Source: Chthoniobacter flavus (GTDB lineage Bacteria > Verrucomicrobiota > Verrucomicrobiia > Chthoniobacterales > JACTMZ01). From it: a DNA stretch of 47,236 bases. The notes under the pieces are model-generated. The model saw only the letters and a list, made by a program, of their open reading frames with translations, had not been told where the DNA came from and did not search any database. Each line of letters begins with the position of its first letter. Position 1 is the first letter of the stretch. The stretch lies in NCBI GenBank assembly GCA_945878135.1, contig CAMDUL010000022.1, forward strand, positions 1-47,236, read 5' to 3'. The position numbers and the translations under genes are program-made. This document shows, piece by piece, positions 15,582 to 24,258 of the stretch.

Positions 15582-16136
15582 ATGAAAGCTAGTTTGCTAA
15601 CGTTGTTCTTTCTCTCCGCTCAGAGCGCGCTCTCCATGGCCATTGAAATTCCCGACTACAAAGTGACCGTGCAGGACGGGAAATTCGAGGTGCGGGAATA
15701 TCCCGAGATGACGGTCGTGCGGACAGCGTCGGGCGACGGGGATTTCATGCGGTTGTTCCGCTACATCTCGGGCGGGAACGAGGGCGAACAGAAAATCGCC
15801 ATGACGGCTCCGGTCTTGATGAAGAACGAGGGCGAGAACGCGGGGATGAGTTTTATCGTGCCGCGGGAGGTGGCGGCGGCGAAGGTGCCGGTGCCGAAGG
15901 ATGCGGCGGTGGAGAAGGACACCGTGCCGGCCGGGTCGTTTGCGGTTTACCGGTATTCGGGCGGACGCAATGAGGCGAACGAGCAGGAGGCGCTCGGGGC
16001 GTTGCGGGCTTGGGTGGACAAGAAGCGGCTGGAGGTCGTCGGCGAGCCGCTCTTCGGCTACTACGATCCACCGTGGATCCCGCCCTTCATGCGGCGGAAC
16101 GAGGTCATGTTGCGCGTCGCCGGGACTCAGCCCTGA
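15582..16136 (+). CDS. SOUL-family haem-binding protein, exported
   Basis: 184 residues with an N-terminal signal sequence (about 1-19, hydrophobic core LLTLFFLSAQSALS). The SOUL domain follows: YKVTVQDGKFEVREYPEMTV, then the conserved AMTAPVL as KIAMTAPVLM, and a C-terminal GYYDPPWIPPFMRRNEVML. SOUL proteins bind haem or tetrapyrroles; the bacterial role is poorly defined. The gene stands alone on the plus strand, divergent from the cupin-like gene across a 151-base gap with no evident regulatory motif. Confidence 0.88.
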   Translation: MKASLLTLFFLSAQSALSMAIEIPDYKVTVQDGKFEVREYPEMTVVRTASGDGDFMRLFRYISGGNEGEQKIAMTAPVLMKNEGENAGMSFIVPREVAAAKVPVPKDAAVEKDTVPAGSFAVYRYSGGRNEANEQEALGALRAWVDKKRLEVVGEPLFGYYDPPWIPPFMRRNEVMLRVAGTQP

Positions 16137-16176
16137 AGGCGGGGGCCCGCGGCGCGCGTGCCGCTCGTCCCTACCT
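16136..16176. repeat. GC-rich REP-like element after SOUL gene
   Basis: Read on the minus strand it begins AGGTAGGGACGAGCGGCACG and continues GC-rich through GCCGCGGGCCCCCGCC, with internal self-complementarity (GGCACGCGCGCC, CCGCGG, GGGGGCCCGC). It shares the GGTAGGG end with the element after cinA (44970-45068). It lies between the SOUL gene and the YebC-like gene and may act as a transcript end or processing hairpin. Confidence 0.4.
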
Positions 16177-16229
16177 TCGCATCGGCAGTCTTGAGCAGCG
16201 GACCGGCGTTCGCTTAGTCTTTCGGGCTT

Positions 16230-16961
16230 ATGGGACGTCAATGGTTGCTGGCCAAACGCGAAGTCGCTTCACTCCGCAAATCGCAGGCCACGGGAAAATT
16301 CATCCGCGAAATCACCATCGCGGCGCGGCACGGCGGGGCGGATGCGGCGACGAACTCAAGACTGGCCGCGGCGCTGGAGAAAGCGCGCAAGGAAAGTGTG
16401 GCCAAGGACGTCATCGAGCGGGCCATCGCCAAGGGCGCGGGCACGGGCGCGGACAAGACGGCGCTGGAAAACATGACGTTCGAGGGCTACGCCCCGCACA
16501 AGGTGCCGGTCATTGTGGAGGCCGTGACCGACAACCACAACCGCACCGCTCCGGAGCTGCGCGTGCTGTTCAAAAAAGGACAACTCGGGGCCTCGGGGAG
16601 CAACAAGTTTTTGTTCGACCATGTCGGACTGGTCGAAGCGCACACGGCAAAAGCGGGCGTCGATCTCGAGGAAGCAGCCATCGAGGCCGGGGCCAACGAG
16701 GTTGAACCCCTCACCCATGCGCAGAATGACGACATCCCGGCCGACGCCACCGGCGCGCGTTTCATCACCGACCGCACCAACACCCACGGGGTGTCGAAGT
16801 GGCTCGCGGATAACGGATGGACGGTGGTGACGAGCGAACTGGGTTTCGTGCCGAAGCAGTGTCCGGATCTGAACGAAGAGCAGCGCGCGGAAGTCGGGGC
16901 ATTCCTGCAGGCGCTCGATGATCACGACGATGTGCATCGTGTCTGGGCGGCGGTGAAGTAA
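16230..16961 (+). CDS. yebC: YebC/PmpR-family regulator or translation factor
   Basis: 243 residues, standard for YebC/TACO1. Conserved blocks are IREITIAARHGGADAATNSR, DVIERAIAKGAG, FEGYAPHKVPVIVE, TDNHNRTAPELR and GFVPKQC. The extreme N-terminus is MGRQWLLAKREVASLRK rather than the canonical MAGHSKWxxIKxxK, so the first ~15 residues are divergent. The family contains DNA-binding regulators and ribosome-associated factors relieving polyproline stalling; which applies here is not visible. Start ATG at 16230; a repeat at its 3' side separates it from the convergent FloA cluster. Confidence 0.88.
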   Translation: MGRQWLLAKREVASLRKSQATGKFIREITIAARHGGADAATNSRLAAALEKARKESVAKDVIERAIAKGAGTGADKTALENMTFEGYAPHKVPVIVEAVTDNHNRTAPELRVLFKKGQLGASGSNKFLFDHVGLVEAHTAKAGVDLEEAAIEAGANEVEPLTHAQNDDIPADATGARFITDRTNTHGVSKWLADNGWTVVTSELGFVPKQCPDLNEEQRAEVGAFLQALDDHDDVHRVWAAVK

Positions 16962-16977
16962 CGGCACTGCCTCCTGT

Positions 16978-17049
16978 TTGTGACGGCGGCCTGTGACCGT
17001 CGGTGACTTGATGAGCAAAGGTTCCGGCGGTCACAGACCGTCGCTACAA
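16978..17049. repeat. Inverted REP-like repeat between convergent genes
   Basis: Two 26-nt imperfect inverted arms, 16978-17003 and 17024-17049, share about 20 of 26 positions and carry the core CTGTGACCG/CGGTCACAG. The spacer is 20 nt. The arm TTGTAGCGACGGTCTGTGAC (minus strand from 17049) is closely related to the copy inside the gene at 33229-34539. It sits between converging YebC-like and unknown genes and could fold as a bidirectional terminator. Confidence 0.72.
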
Positions 17050-17067
17050 GCACAAGCGTTTGAAGTT

Positions 17068-17667
17068 TTACAAATGCCCGCGGGTCATAAGGGCATCGGC
17101 GCGGGCGAGGCCGCGCGGGGTGCCGAGGATCTCGGAGAGAATCACGGCTTTGCGCTGGGAGGAGGAGCTGGCCAGCAGGGAGCGCACGTCGCCGCCGCGC
17201 CACGTCTCGGGCGAGGCTTTGTCCAAAGCGACGAAGGCCGAAGCGAGTTGCTTCACTTTTTCGTCGGGCTGCGCACCCCGCGCGGGCGGATGCCAGGCTG
17301 CGGCCTTGCCGCGGGCCTTGGGGGCCGCGGGCTTGGGCAGCGGCGGAGGTGCGGGCGCCTCGAGCGAGGCGAACTCTTCCTCCTCGAAGTAGGAGGGCTC
17401 GGCGACCACGGGGCCGGGCGGAGTTTCGTCGGAAGGCAACCCGAGGGCATCCATCAGGTCCTTGAACGGATCGCGCTCGGCGGGGGCCCGGCGTGCGGTA
17501 TGACCCGGGGCGGGTTGCGTGTAAACGTTGCGACCCGCCTCGCGTTTGGTCTCGCGGCGCACGGTGCGTTTTTGTCCCGCCGTCTCGCGCTTCTCGGCCG
17601 CCTTCTGCATCACCCAGTTCACCAGGCTGATGAGCCCGATGATGACGAGGATGACGAGTTGTTCCAT
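17068..17667 (-). CDS. Unknown membrane-anchored protein next to floA
   Basis: 199 residues. A single N-terminal hydrophobic helix (LVILVIIGLISLVNWVMQ, about 3-20) is followed by a basic segment, a long Pro/Ala-rich linker (about 60-125) and a compact C-terminal helical part, SSSSQRKAVILSEILGTPRG. Such an anchor-linker-helical tip plan fits a scaffold or adaptor. I do not recognise a family. It lies 14 bases downstream of floA and is probably cotranscribed with floA and the NfeD gene. Confidence 0.7.
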   Translation of the reverse strand: MEQLVILVIIGLISLVNWVMQKAAEKRETAGQKRTVRRETKREAGRNVYTQPAPGHTARRAPAERDPFKDLMDALGLPSDETPPGPVVAEPSYFEEEEFASLEAPAPPPLPKPAAPKARGKAAAWHPPARGAQPDEKVKQLASAFVALDKASPETWRGGDVRSLLASSSSQRKAVILSEILGTPRGLARADALMTRGHL

Positions 17668-17681
17668 GGCGGAACGGGACG

Positions 17682-18713
17682 TTACCGCGCTTCGGCGTTG
17701 CCGCGCTCGGAACCGGCGATGGATTCGCGCATTTGCGAGTCGGCCTGGATGTTTTTCATCCGCATGTAATCCATGATGCCAAGGTTGCCCGAGCGGAAAG
17801 CCTCGGCCATGGCCTGCGGGACCTGGGCTTCGGCTTCAACGACCTTGGCGCGCATTTCCTGGGTCTTGGCGCGCATTTCACCCTCGAGGGCGACGGCAGC
17901 GGCGCGGCGGACCTCCGCTTTGGCCTGGGCCACGACCTTGTCCGCTTCAGCCTGCTCGCCCTGCAGCTTGGCGCCGACGTTTTCGCCGACGTCGATGTCG
18001 GCGATGTCGACGGACAGAATCTCGAACGCAGTGCCGCTATCGAGGCCTTTCTCAAGGACGGTCTTGGAAATGCGGTCCGGGTTTTCCAGCACATCTTTGT
18101 AGGAAAGCGCGGAGCCGATCGACGTGACGATACCCTCGCCGACGCGGGCGATGATGGTTTCCTCGGTGGCACCGCCGACGAAGCGGTCGAGGTTCGAACG
18201 CACGGTGACGCGGGCTTTGACCTTCACGCCGATGCCATCGCGGGCCACCGCATCGATGGTGGAGCGTCCGGACTGCGCCCCGGGGCAATCGATGACTTTC
18301 GGGTTGATGCTGGTGCGGACGGCTTCGAGGACGGTTTTGCTCGTGCCTTTGATCGCGAGGTCGATGGCGCAGGCGCGGTTGAAATCGAGTTTGATGCCGG
18401 CCTTGTCCGCGGCGATGAGGGCCAGGACAACGGAATCGACGCTGCCGCCGGCGAGGTAGTGGGCTTCCAATTCGTCGGTGTCGAGCGGGATGCCCGCTTT
18501 GACCGCGGTGATGCGGCTGTCGACGATCATGCCGAGGGGCACGCGGCGCAGACGCATGCCGACGAGCCGGGCGAAGGAGACGGGAGCATCGGCGACCTTG
18601 GCGCGCAGCCAGATGCCGAAAAAGTTGAAAAGGATGATGAGGAGGACGAGGCCGAGGACGACAGCCAAGCCGGTGACGATGTAGACGAAGAGCGATCCGA
18701 TAGCCATGAACAC
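17682..18713 (-). CDS. floA: Flotillin-like protein FloA
   Basis: 343 residues, the usual length for the FloA/YqfA family that organises functional membrane microdomains. An N-terminal membrane segment (about 8-30) is followed by [26 protein letters not shown] conserved sequence, an SPFH-like body ([29 protein letters not shown]) and a C-terminal Ala/Glu/Lys-rich coiled coil (about 245-310). It starts three bases after the NfeD stop; the second Met (18707) could also initiate. FloA and NfeD are classical partners, so this pair is well supported. Confidence 0.93.
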   Translation of the reverse strand: MFMAIGSLFVYIVTGLAVVLGLVLLIILFNFFGIWLRAKVADAPVSFARLVGMRLRRVPLGMIVDSRITAVKAGIPLDTDELEAHYLAGGSVDSVVLALIAADKAGIKLDFNRACAIDLAIKGTSKTVLEAVRTSINPKVIDCPGAQSGRSTIDAVARDGIGVKVKARVTVRSNLDRFVGGATEETIIARVGEGIVTSIGSALSYKDVLENPDRISKTVLEKGLDSGTAFEILSVDIADIDVGENVGAKLQGEQAEADKVVAQAKAEVRRAAAVALEGEMRAKTQEMRAKVVEAEAQVPQAMAEAFRSGNLGIMDYMRMKNIQADSQMRESIAGSERGNAEAR

Positions 18714-18716
18714 ATC

Positions 18717-19220
18717 TTACGCAGGCGGGGCGCCCGGCTCCAACCCGTCTTTTCGCCGCACGGCCACACGCAGGCCGTCGGCGCCCACCACTTCGATGGC
18801 GGCGCCCTGTTCGAGAAACTCCCCAACCGCCGTGACATCAACGCGTTTCCCGCCGAGGCGGGCCGTGCCGGAGGGGCGCAAGGGGGTGAGGGCCTCGCCC
18901 GTTTCCCCGACCAAGGTGCGGCGCTCATCCGCCGTGCGGTCGGCCGGCTGGCGCGTGCGCAGCATGAGGCGGCGACCGATGAAGGTGCGCGGGAAAATAT
19001 TCAGCCAGACGATAAAAGCGGTGAAAGTGAGTGCGCCGATGAGAAAAGCGGCAAGCACGCCGGCCGATGTTCCATAGCCGACAAAGACCAGCACCACCGA
19101 GGTGACAAGCAACAGGAATCCGATCGTGCCAACGATCAGCCCGGGCAGGAAAACCTCCGCGGCGATGAGGAGAAAACCGACCACGACAAGCGTGATGATG
19201 AGAGCAGGTCCTTCGGGCAT
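18717..19220 (-). CDS. NfeD-family membrane protein (short form)
   Basis: 167 residues from MPEGPALIITLVV. Four hydrophobic segments lie in the first ~95 residues, followed by a soluble OB-fold domain of the NfeD type (GETGEALTPLRPSGTARLGG, then RVDVTAVGEFLEQGAAIEVV). It lacks the ClpP-like serine protease part of long NfeD proteins. It sits directly upstream of floA, the usual pairing, and two bases after the stop of an unknown exported protein. Confidence 0.9.
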   Translation of the reverse strand: MPEGPALIITLVVVGFLLIAAEVFLPGLIVGTIGFLLLVTSVVLVFVGYGTSAGVLAAFLIGALTFTAFIVWLNIFPRTFIGRRLMLRTRQPADRTADERRTLVGETGEALTPLRPSGTARLGGKRVDVTAVGEFLEQGAAIEVVGADGLRVAVRRKDGLEPGAPPA

Positions 19221-19222
19221 GG

Positions 19223-19978
19223 TCAGTCGGCCGGTGTCGGACGCGCCGGGCGTCCGGTGAAGAATGCGCCGAGGCTGTCGCTCACGCGCGTCGCGGTGTT
19301 GGATGCGGCTTCCCAGGTGCGCGTGCCCCAACGCTCCATGTGTCCGGCCAAGCCCCCGCCCTCAACCCAGCGCTCACCGGCCGGTCGAGGGTCGGGCGTG
19401 GCGGAAGAGCCCGCGGGGGCGGATGATTCCGCGGGAGCGGGAGCGAATGACTTGAAAGGGGTCACCATGGTGCCGTTTCTGGCGGAGAACTCGACACGGC
19501 CCACGTTGGATCCGCCGGCATCGTAAAGCTCGACGAGCCAGACCGGCGTGCCGTTCTTGTTTTCCAGCCGGTAGTTCAACGTGGAGAATCCAACTTTCTT
19601 GGCGGTGGCCTCGCGGTTGGCCGCGTCAAAGGCACCGGTCGAGTTGAGCTTGAGACCGGTGGCGGCCATGACCCCGCCGGTGCCGCCGGACGGACGCAAC
19701 GGGGCGCGCTCGGCGATGATGCCCTTGGCCGCGACGACGAATTCGCGGACGCCGCCGCGCGCGGTGTCGTCCTTGAAGCTCAAGGTCCAGCGCAAGGGTT
19801 GCGGGGACGCGTCCACCCCGCGGATTTCCACCACATTGGCGAGCAGGGCTTCGCCCTTTTCGGCGCCGACAATTTTGAGGGCATCGTAGGCCGAGAGTTG
19901 CCCGGACGATTGCGCGCGGGCGGGCAGAGCGAGACCGCAAGTGGCCACAACGATGAGCACCCTGATCATGACTTCCAT
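19223..19978 (-). CDS. Exported protein of unknown function upstream of nfeD-floA
   Basis: About 251 residues from the ATG at 19978 (a GTG at 19990 and an ATG at 19969 are alternatives). A signal peptide (about 1-24, ending near ALPARAQ) precedes a domain with LRWTLSFKDDTARGGVREFV and KKVGFSTLNYRLENKNGTPVWLVE-type strands, compatible with a small beta-sandwich or PepSY-like fold. A Pro/Ala/Ser-rich tail follows. No confident family. Its two-base spacing to the NfeD gene implies one transcript with nfeD and floA. Confidence 0.7.
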   Translation of the reverse strand: MEVMIRVLIVVATCGLALPARAQSSGQLSAYDALKIVGAEKGEALLANVVEIRGVDASPQPLRWTLSFKDDTARGGVREFVVAAKGIIAERAPLRPSGGTGGVMAATGLKLNSTGAFDAANREATAKKVGFSTLNYRLENKNGTPVWLVELYDAGGSNVGRVEFSARNGTMVTPFKSFAPAPAESSAPAGSSATPDPRPAGERWVEGGGLAGHMERWGTRTWEAASNTATRVSDSLGAFFTGRPARPTPAD

Positions 19979-20020
19979 TAAGAACCGCACGACGGACGAA
20001 CTCCAGCGCGGAAAGCGGAT

Positions 20021-21031
20021 TCAGGCGCGGAGCCGAGCCTTCTCGTCCGCCGGGAGGAAGGCGATTTCCCACGCATTCTCCAGCGCCTGCAAGATTTGTC
20101 CTTCGTCGAGGCCCGCCGCGGGCGCGGCCACGTCGAGTTCGTGGGGCAGGTCGATGCCGCTGATGCCGGGGTCGTCGGTGTTGATGGTGGCGAGCAGGCC
20201 GGCTTCGAGAAATTGCTTGAGCGGATGGCTGGCGTAGTCCGGCACGGTGCTGGTCTGGACATTGCTCGTCAGGTTGGCCTCGATCCCTATGCGGCGTTCG
20301 CGCAAGAGGTCCATCACGGCGGGATCTTCCGTCGCGCGGACAGCGTGGCCGATGCGCGTGGCGCCGAGTTGCCCGATGGCCGTGACGATGCTCTGCGCCC
20401 CGGCGGCCTCGCCGGCGTGCACGGTGACCTGCCACCCGGCCTCGCGTCCTTCCTTGAAATGTTCGATAAAAAGCTCGGCCGGCCAGTTGCCCTCGTCGCC
20501 GGCCAGATCGAGCGCGGTGATATCCTGCTTGTGGTCGAGCAAGGCGCGCAATTCGCGCCGCGCACGCACCGGACCGTAGGTGCGGGTGAGGATGCCGATG
20601 AGGTTGGCCTTCACCCCGGTGGCCGCCTCGCCTTCCCGCACGCCTTCGATCACAGCCGCGGTGACGCGCGACGGGTCGAGGTTGTGGGCGCCGGCCATGA
20701 AGGCCGGACTGAAGCGCAATTCGATGTAACGGATCCCCTCGCGCTGCGCATCCTCGACATTTTCGCGGGCCACACGGCGGCATGCCTCGTAATCGGCCAG
20801 CACGGCGGTCATCCAGCGGAACTTGGCCAGAAATTCGATCAGTCCGGGCTGCGGCGTGGTGACAACGACATGCGGGCGCAAGGTTTCCAGCGTGTCACCG
20901 GGCAACGGGATGCCGTGGCGGCGCCCGAGATCAAGAATGGTTTCAAGACGCACACTGCCGTCGAGATGGCGGTGCAGATCGATCAGCGGCGGACGGGCGG
21001 ACATGGAACCAAGAGGATTCTTTTTCCGCAT
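20021..21031 (-). CDS. Adenosine deaminase-family amidohydrolase
   Basis: 336 residues. The metal-dependent deaminase motifs are present in order: LIDLHRHLDGSVR (metal HxH) near the N-terminus, VTVHAGE (metal His and catalytic Glu) around residue 200, TRIGHA, and LATINTDDPGISG near residue 285. Adenosine to inosine is the default activity; some relatives act on aminodeoxyfutalosine in menaquinone synthesis, and sequence alone does not separate them. The start may be 21031 or the ATG at 21004 (MSARPP), which removes nine residues of no visible function. Confidence 0.85.
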   Translation of the reverse strand: MRKKNPLGSMSARPPLIDLHRHLDGSVRLETILDLGRRHGIPLPGDTLETLRPHVVVTTPQPGLIEFLAKFRWMTAVLADYEACRRVARENVEDAQREGIRYIELRFSPAFMAGAHNLDPSRVTAAVIEGVREGEAATGVKANLIGILTRTYGPVRARRELRALLDHKQDITALDLAGDEGNWPAELFIEHFKEGREAGWQVTVHAGEAAGAQSIVTAIGQLGATRIGHAVRATEDPAVMDLLRERRIGIEANLTSNVQTSTVPDYASHPLKQFLEAGLLATINTDDPGISGIDLPHELDVAAPAAGLDEGQILQALENAWEIAFLPADEKARLRA

Positions 21032-21052
21032 GCGGGCGACAAGCGGAATTGT

Positions 21053-21919
21053 TCAACGCGCGATGTTGGTCAATGCCTCCGGGACATTGGCGAACGAATA
21101 CAGGTAATGTCCGCGCTCCGCGACCGCAGGCCGCACGCGGGCGCTGTCGAGCAACATCGAAGCCATCTGGCCGGGGAACAACCGCAGGAGAAACGATGGT
21201 GCCGGAAAAATTGCCGGACGATGCACGGCCTGCGCCACGTCGCGCGTGAAGTCGGCATTGGTCACGGGTTGCGGCATGACCGCGTTGAGCGGTCCGCGGA
21301 TCGCTTCGTTTTCAACGGCCCACAAGGCCAGGCCGGCAACGTCGTCGACATGAACGCATGACATCCATTGCCGGCCGCTGCCGAGCCGTCCGCCCAAGCC
21401 GGCCCGGAATATGGGGAGAATCATCTTCATTGCTCCCCCATCACGTCCGAGAACAAAACCGGTGCGGAGAAGAACGACACGAGCATCGCGCACTTTTTCC
21501 GCCTGCCCTTCCCAAGCGCGGCAGACATCGGCCAGAAACCCGGTGCCGACCGGCGAGCTCTCATCGACCTCACGATCTCCCGTGTTGCCGTAAAATCCGA
21601 TGGCCGATCCGCTAACCAAGACACGCGGTGGATGCGATGCGCGCGCGAATCCTTCCACGAGCGAATGCGTGCCGAGGACGCGGCTGTCCATGATGCGCGC
21701 GCGTTTTGCCGCGGTCCAAAGCCCGAGCACAGGCTCGCCGGCGAGATGGAGAACAGCATCGAGTCCATCGACATCCGCCGCTTCACCCGGAACGAAGAGC
21801 CTGGTTCTTGGGTCCCGCGGATGACGACTGAATGGCACGACGTCCCAACCCCGTGCCGCGGCGAGTTGCCCGGCCCGACGGCCGATGAAGCCGGATGCCC
21901 CGGTGATACCCAAGCGCAT
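21053..21919 (-). CDS. TIGR01777-type NAD(P)-dependent epimerase/SulA-like oxidoreductase
   Basis: 288 residues. N-terminal Rossmann GITGASGFIGRR at residues 4-15, then the hallmarks of this short-chain dehydrogenase subfamily: VLHLAGEPVLG, RVLVSGSAIGFYGNTGD, LRTGFVLGRDGGAM and GSGRQWMSCVHVDDVAG, with a C-terminal DUF1731-like segment (FPAPSFLLRL). The substrate is unknown. The ATG at 21919 is two bases after the amidase stop, so the two are likely cotranscribed. Confidence 0.87.
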   Translation of the reverse strand: MRLGITGASGFIGRRAGQLAAARGWDVVPFSRHPRDPRTRLFVPGEAADVDGLDAVLHLAGEPVLGLWTAAKRARIMDSRVLGTHSLVEGFARASHPPRVLVSGSAIGFYGNTGDREVDESSPVGTGFLADVCRAWEGQAEKVRDARVVLLRTGFVLGRDGGAMKMILPIFRAGLGGRLGSGRQWMSCVHVDDVAGLALWAVENEAIRGPLNAVMPQPVTNADFTRDVAQAVHRPAIFPAPSFLLRLFPGQMASMLLDSARVRPAVAERGHYLYSFANVPEALTNIAR

Positions 21920-21921
21920 GG

Positions 21922-23025
21922 TCAGAACGTCCGGTGCAACCAGCGGTAAGGAAACCGGTTGCCGGGGCAGTCGGTGGGCTTGGGATTGATTTCGCGGTGA
22001 GCCTTGACGACGAGAACACGTCCCTTGCTGCGGCCGACGCGTTTGCGCAGGTAGGTGATGAGTTCCTCCAGGGCGGCGAGTTGCGCGCGAGTCGGAATAT
22101 CGCGGTTGAAATCGCCGACAAAGCAAATGCCGATGCCGATGTTGTTGAGGTAGTCGCTGGCCACGTGCCCGCCGTTGATCTGGCGCGTCCAGCGTGGTCC
22201 GATTTCGATCTCGCCGTCGCCGGAGGACGTGCCGTTGCCGATGACGAAGTGGTAGGCCAGACCGTTTTTCATTTTGCGCACGTTGCGGTGGTAGTTGGCA
22301 AAAATACGCGCATTGCCCTGGCGGGTGCCGCTGTTGTGCACGATGACGTATTGCCAGCGGCCGCGCTTGACCGGCGCGCGGTCGATGGCATCGCGCACGC
22401 TGCGCGAGAGATAGCGGTAGCTCGGACCGCCCCCCCAGCCGAAGAGGCCGCGGCGCTCGCGTTTCGGCGGTGGCGCCAGTCCTTCATCCTCGGCCTGCCC
22501 GGATTTCTCCACGACGATCGGCGCGGCCGGGGCCCCGGATTCGCGTTCGCTCCCGCGCGGAGGCGGGGTCGGCGTGGCCGGTTCGCGCGGGGGCGGAAGT
22601 TTGATTTCTTTCGGGGTTTCTTCCGGCGTCGGCAGAGGGGCGGTGCGGGTTTTCTCCTCGGACGGAGGCGGCAAAACCAACGGCGGAGGCTCCGGCCTCG
22701 GCGTGGGGGGAGGCTTCGGGGTCGACCGCGGAGCCGGCATCTGGCGGGGGGTGGCAGCCGGCTTGGGCGGCGGGAGAACAAGCGGCTCGGGCGGCTTCTC
22801 GACCGTGGAAGCCGGCGGTGCGGTGGGACGCGGGCGCGGTTTGGGGCGGACCGGTTCCGGGCGCGGGGTCGCGACGGGCTCCGGCGCGATTGTCTCGCGC
22901 GCCCGGAGGAACAGTTCGCGCTTCCGGGCCTCTTCGGCGGAAACCTGCGCGTGCAGGACGGATCCGACCGAGGTGAGCAAGGCCAGCCCCGACAAAAAGA
23001 AAACGTGGACACGCGGGACTGGCAC
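21922..23025 (-). CDS. Exported N-acetylmuramoyl-L-alanine amidase with proline-rich linker
   Basis: 367 residues. A signal peptide (about 1-27, VGSVLHAQ) is followed by a long Pro/Ala/Arg-rich linker (about 45-185) that could span the envelope. A C-terminal Amidase_2/PGRP domain (about 215-365) follows with zinc and catalytic residues in YVIVHNSGT, YHFVIGNG, GGHV, GIGICFVGDF and KAHREINPKPTDCPG. It probably cleaves peptide from glycan in cell-wall turnover or remodelling. It is followed at two bases by the epimerase gene. Confidence 0.88.
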   Translation of the reverse strand: MPVPRVHVFFLSGLALLTSVGSVLHAQVSAEEARKRELFLRARETIAPEPVATPRPEPVRPKPRPRPTAPPASTVEKPPEPLVLPPPKPAATPRQMPAPRSTPKPPPTPRPEPPPLVLPPPSEEKTRTAPLPTPEETPKEIKLPPPREPATPTPPPRGSERESGAPAAPIVVEKSGQAEDEGLAPPPKRERRGLFGWGGGPSYRYLSRSVRDAIDRAPVKRGRWQYVIVHNSGTRQGNARIFANYHRNVRKMKNGLAYHFVIGNGTSSGDGEIEIGPRWTRQINGGHVASDYLNNIGIGICFVGDFNRDIPTRAQLAALEELITYLRKRVGRSKGRVLVVKAHREINPKPTDCPGNRFPYRWLHRTF

Positions 23026-23057
23026 GAGATGAAGCTAAAGGTGCGGGGGAACCGAAT

Positions 23058-23819
23058 TCAACTTGATTGCTTGCGCCGCGCGTAGGCGACGCGCCGCAAA
23101 TAGAGACCATCGGACGGCGCCACGGATCGCGGCATGCCCTCCGGGCGTCCGGCCAAGCGCGCCTCGAGGTCCGCCATGGTGGCTTGTCCCTGTGCCACGC
23201 GCACCATCGCGGCGACCAGCATGCGGACCATCTTGTAGAGGAAACCGTCGCCCTCGAAGCGCAGCCGGATTTCCGGACCGCGTGCCGTCACGGTGATGGC
23301 GCGCAGGTTCCGGCGGGTGTCGCGCACCGGCGTGCCCCGGTTGGCGGAAAAACCGCGGAAATCGTGGTTCCCACGCAGCAACTCCGCCGCCCGACGCAAG
23401 AGCGCCGTGTCGGGCGACGGACGCACATGCCAGGCGCGTCCCGCCCGGTGCGGCGGCAGAACGGGCCCGGTCCACAAAAGGTAGTCGTAAGTCTTGCCCG
23501 TGGCGGCATAGCGCGCGTGAAAATCGCCGCGCGCGCGCGTGCACGACAACACGCGCAGGCCCGGCGGCAAGATCGCATTGAGGGCGCGCTGCCAGAACAG
23601 TCCGTCCCCTCGCCCGTCAGGCACATCGGCATGCGCGATCTGACCCAAGGCATGGACACCCGCGTCGGTGCGGCCGGAACCCTGGGGGCGCACGCGGGTG
23701 CCGCCCGCGAGTTTGGACAAGGCCTCCTCCAGGACATCCTGCACGGCTCCGCCGCCCGGCTGGCTTTGCCAACCGCGGAAGGCGGCGCCATCGTAAGCCA
23801 GCGTCAGCTTAAGTCGCAT
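23058..23819 (-). CDS. truA: tRNA pseudouridine(38-40) synthase TruA
   Basis: 253 residues. N-terminal LKLTLAYDGAAFRGWQSQPG, catalytic aspartate D52 in GSGRTDAGVHALGQ, then NAILPPGLRV, YDYLLW and the C-terminal FLYKMVRMLVAAMVRVAQG, all diagnostic of TruA. The ATG at 23819 overlaps the 3' end of ruvX by 16 bases; longer upstream extensions are out-of-frame shadows of ruvX. Modifies U38-U40 of the anticodon stem-loop. Confidence 0.94.
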   Translation of the reverse strand: MRLKLTLAYDGAAFRGWQSQPGGGAVQDVLEEALSKLAGGTRVRPQGSGRTDAGVHALGQIAHADVPDGRGDGLFWQRALNAILPPGLRVLSCTRARGDFHARYAATGKTYDYLLWTGPVLPPHRAGRAWHVRPSPDTALLRRAAELLRGNHDFRGFSANRGTPVRDTRRNLRAITVTARGPEIRLRFEGDGFLYKMVRMLVAAMVRVAQGQATMADLEARLAGRPEGMPRSVAPSDGLYLRRVAYARRKQSS

Positions 23820-24223
23820 GGGGCACGGTCGAGCCAACTCTGCAGCAAAATCTGCGCGGCGACCTGATCGACCACGCCGCGCTGGTCGCGCGCTTTGCGT
23901 CCGCTCTCGCGCAGGGCGCGCTGCGCGGCAACCGTGGTGAGACGCTCGTCCCACAGTTCGACCGGACACGAGACGCGCGAGCGCAGATTTTCCGCGAACG
24001 TGCGGGCGCCTTCCGCGGCCGGACCGTAGGTGCCGTCCATGTTGCGCGGCAGCCCGACAAGGATGCGTCCGGGCTGCAACTCCGCCGCGGCCGCGGCAAC
24101 CGCCTCGAGCGAAGCCTCGCCGCCAGGCAGCGTCTTCCAAGGTTGGGCCAGCATGCCCAATTCGTCGCTCACCGCCACACCGGTGCGCGCGGCGCCGAGA
24201 TCGACGGCCATGATGCGGCTCAC
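23804..24223 (-). CDS. ruvX: RuvX/YqgF family RNase H-like nuclease
   Basis: 139 residues, usual for YqgF. MAVDLGAARTGVAVSDELG gives the first catalytic aspartate at D8, PRNMDGTYGPAA the central loop, and WDERLTT and VVDQVAAQILLQSWL the remaining conserved acidic positions. Initiation is at GTG 24223 (MSRIMAVDLG); an ATG at 24211 would leave almost no residue before the active-site strand. The family acts in pre-16S rRNA 5' processing and possibly Holliday-junction cleavage. It overlaps truA. A heptamer tandem repeat lies just upstream. Confidence 0.92.
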   Translation of the reverse strand: MSRIMAVDLGAARTGVAVSDELGMLAQPWKTLPGGEASLEAVAAAAAELQPGRILVGLPRNMDGTYGPAAEGARTFAENLRSRVSCPVELWDERLTTVAAQRALRESGRKARDQRGVVDQVAAQILLQSWLDRAPCDLS

Positions 24224-24230
24224 GAGGGGG

Positions 24231-24258
24231 GTTGAGGGTTGAAAGTTGAGAGTTGAGG
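24231..24258. repeat. Four-copy heptanucleotide tandem repeat (GTTGARR)
   Basis: Four consecutive 7-mers, GTTGAGG, GTTGAAA, GTTGAGA and GTTGAGG, occupy exactly 28 bases. On the coding strand of ruvX they read as CAACTCT/CAACTTT-type repeats starting 8 bases upstream of its GTG. The remaining bases to 24338 (manC end) show no gene or clear motif. Confidence 0.8.

Noticed and set aside
18707..18707. Alternative floA start at the second Met
   Set aside because: Only two residues shorter; the first ATG keeps the usual tight spacing to the NfeD gene, so it was kept, though either is possible.
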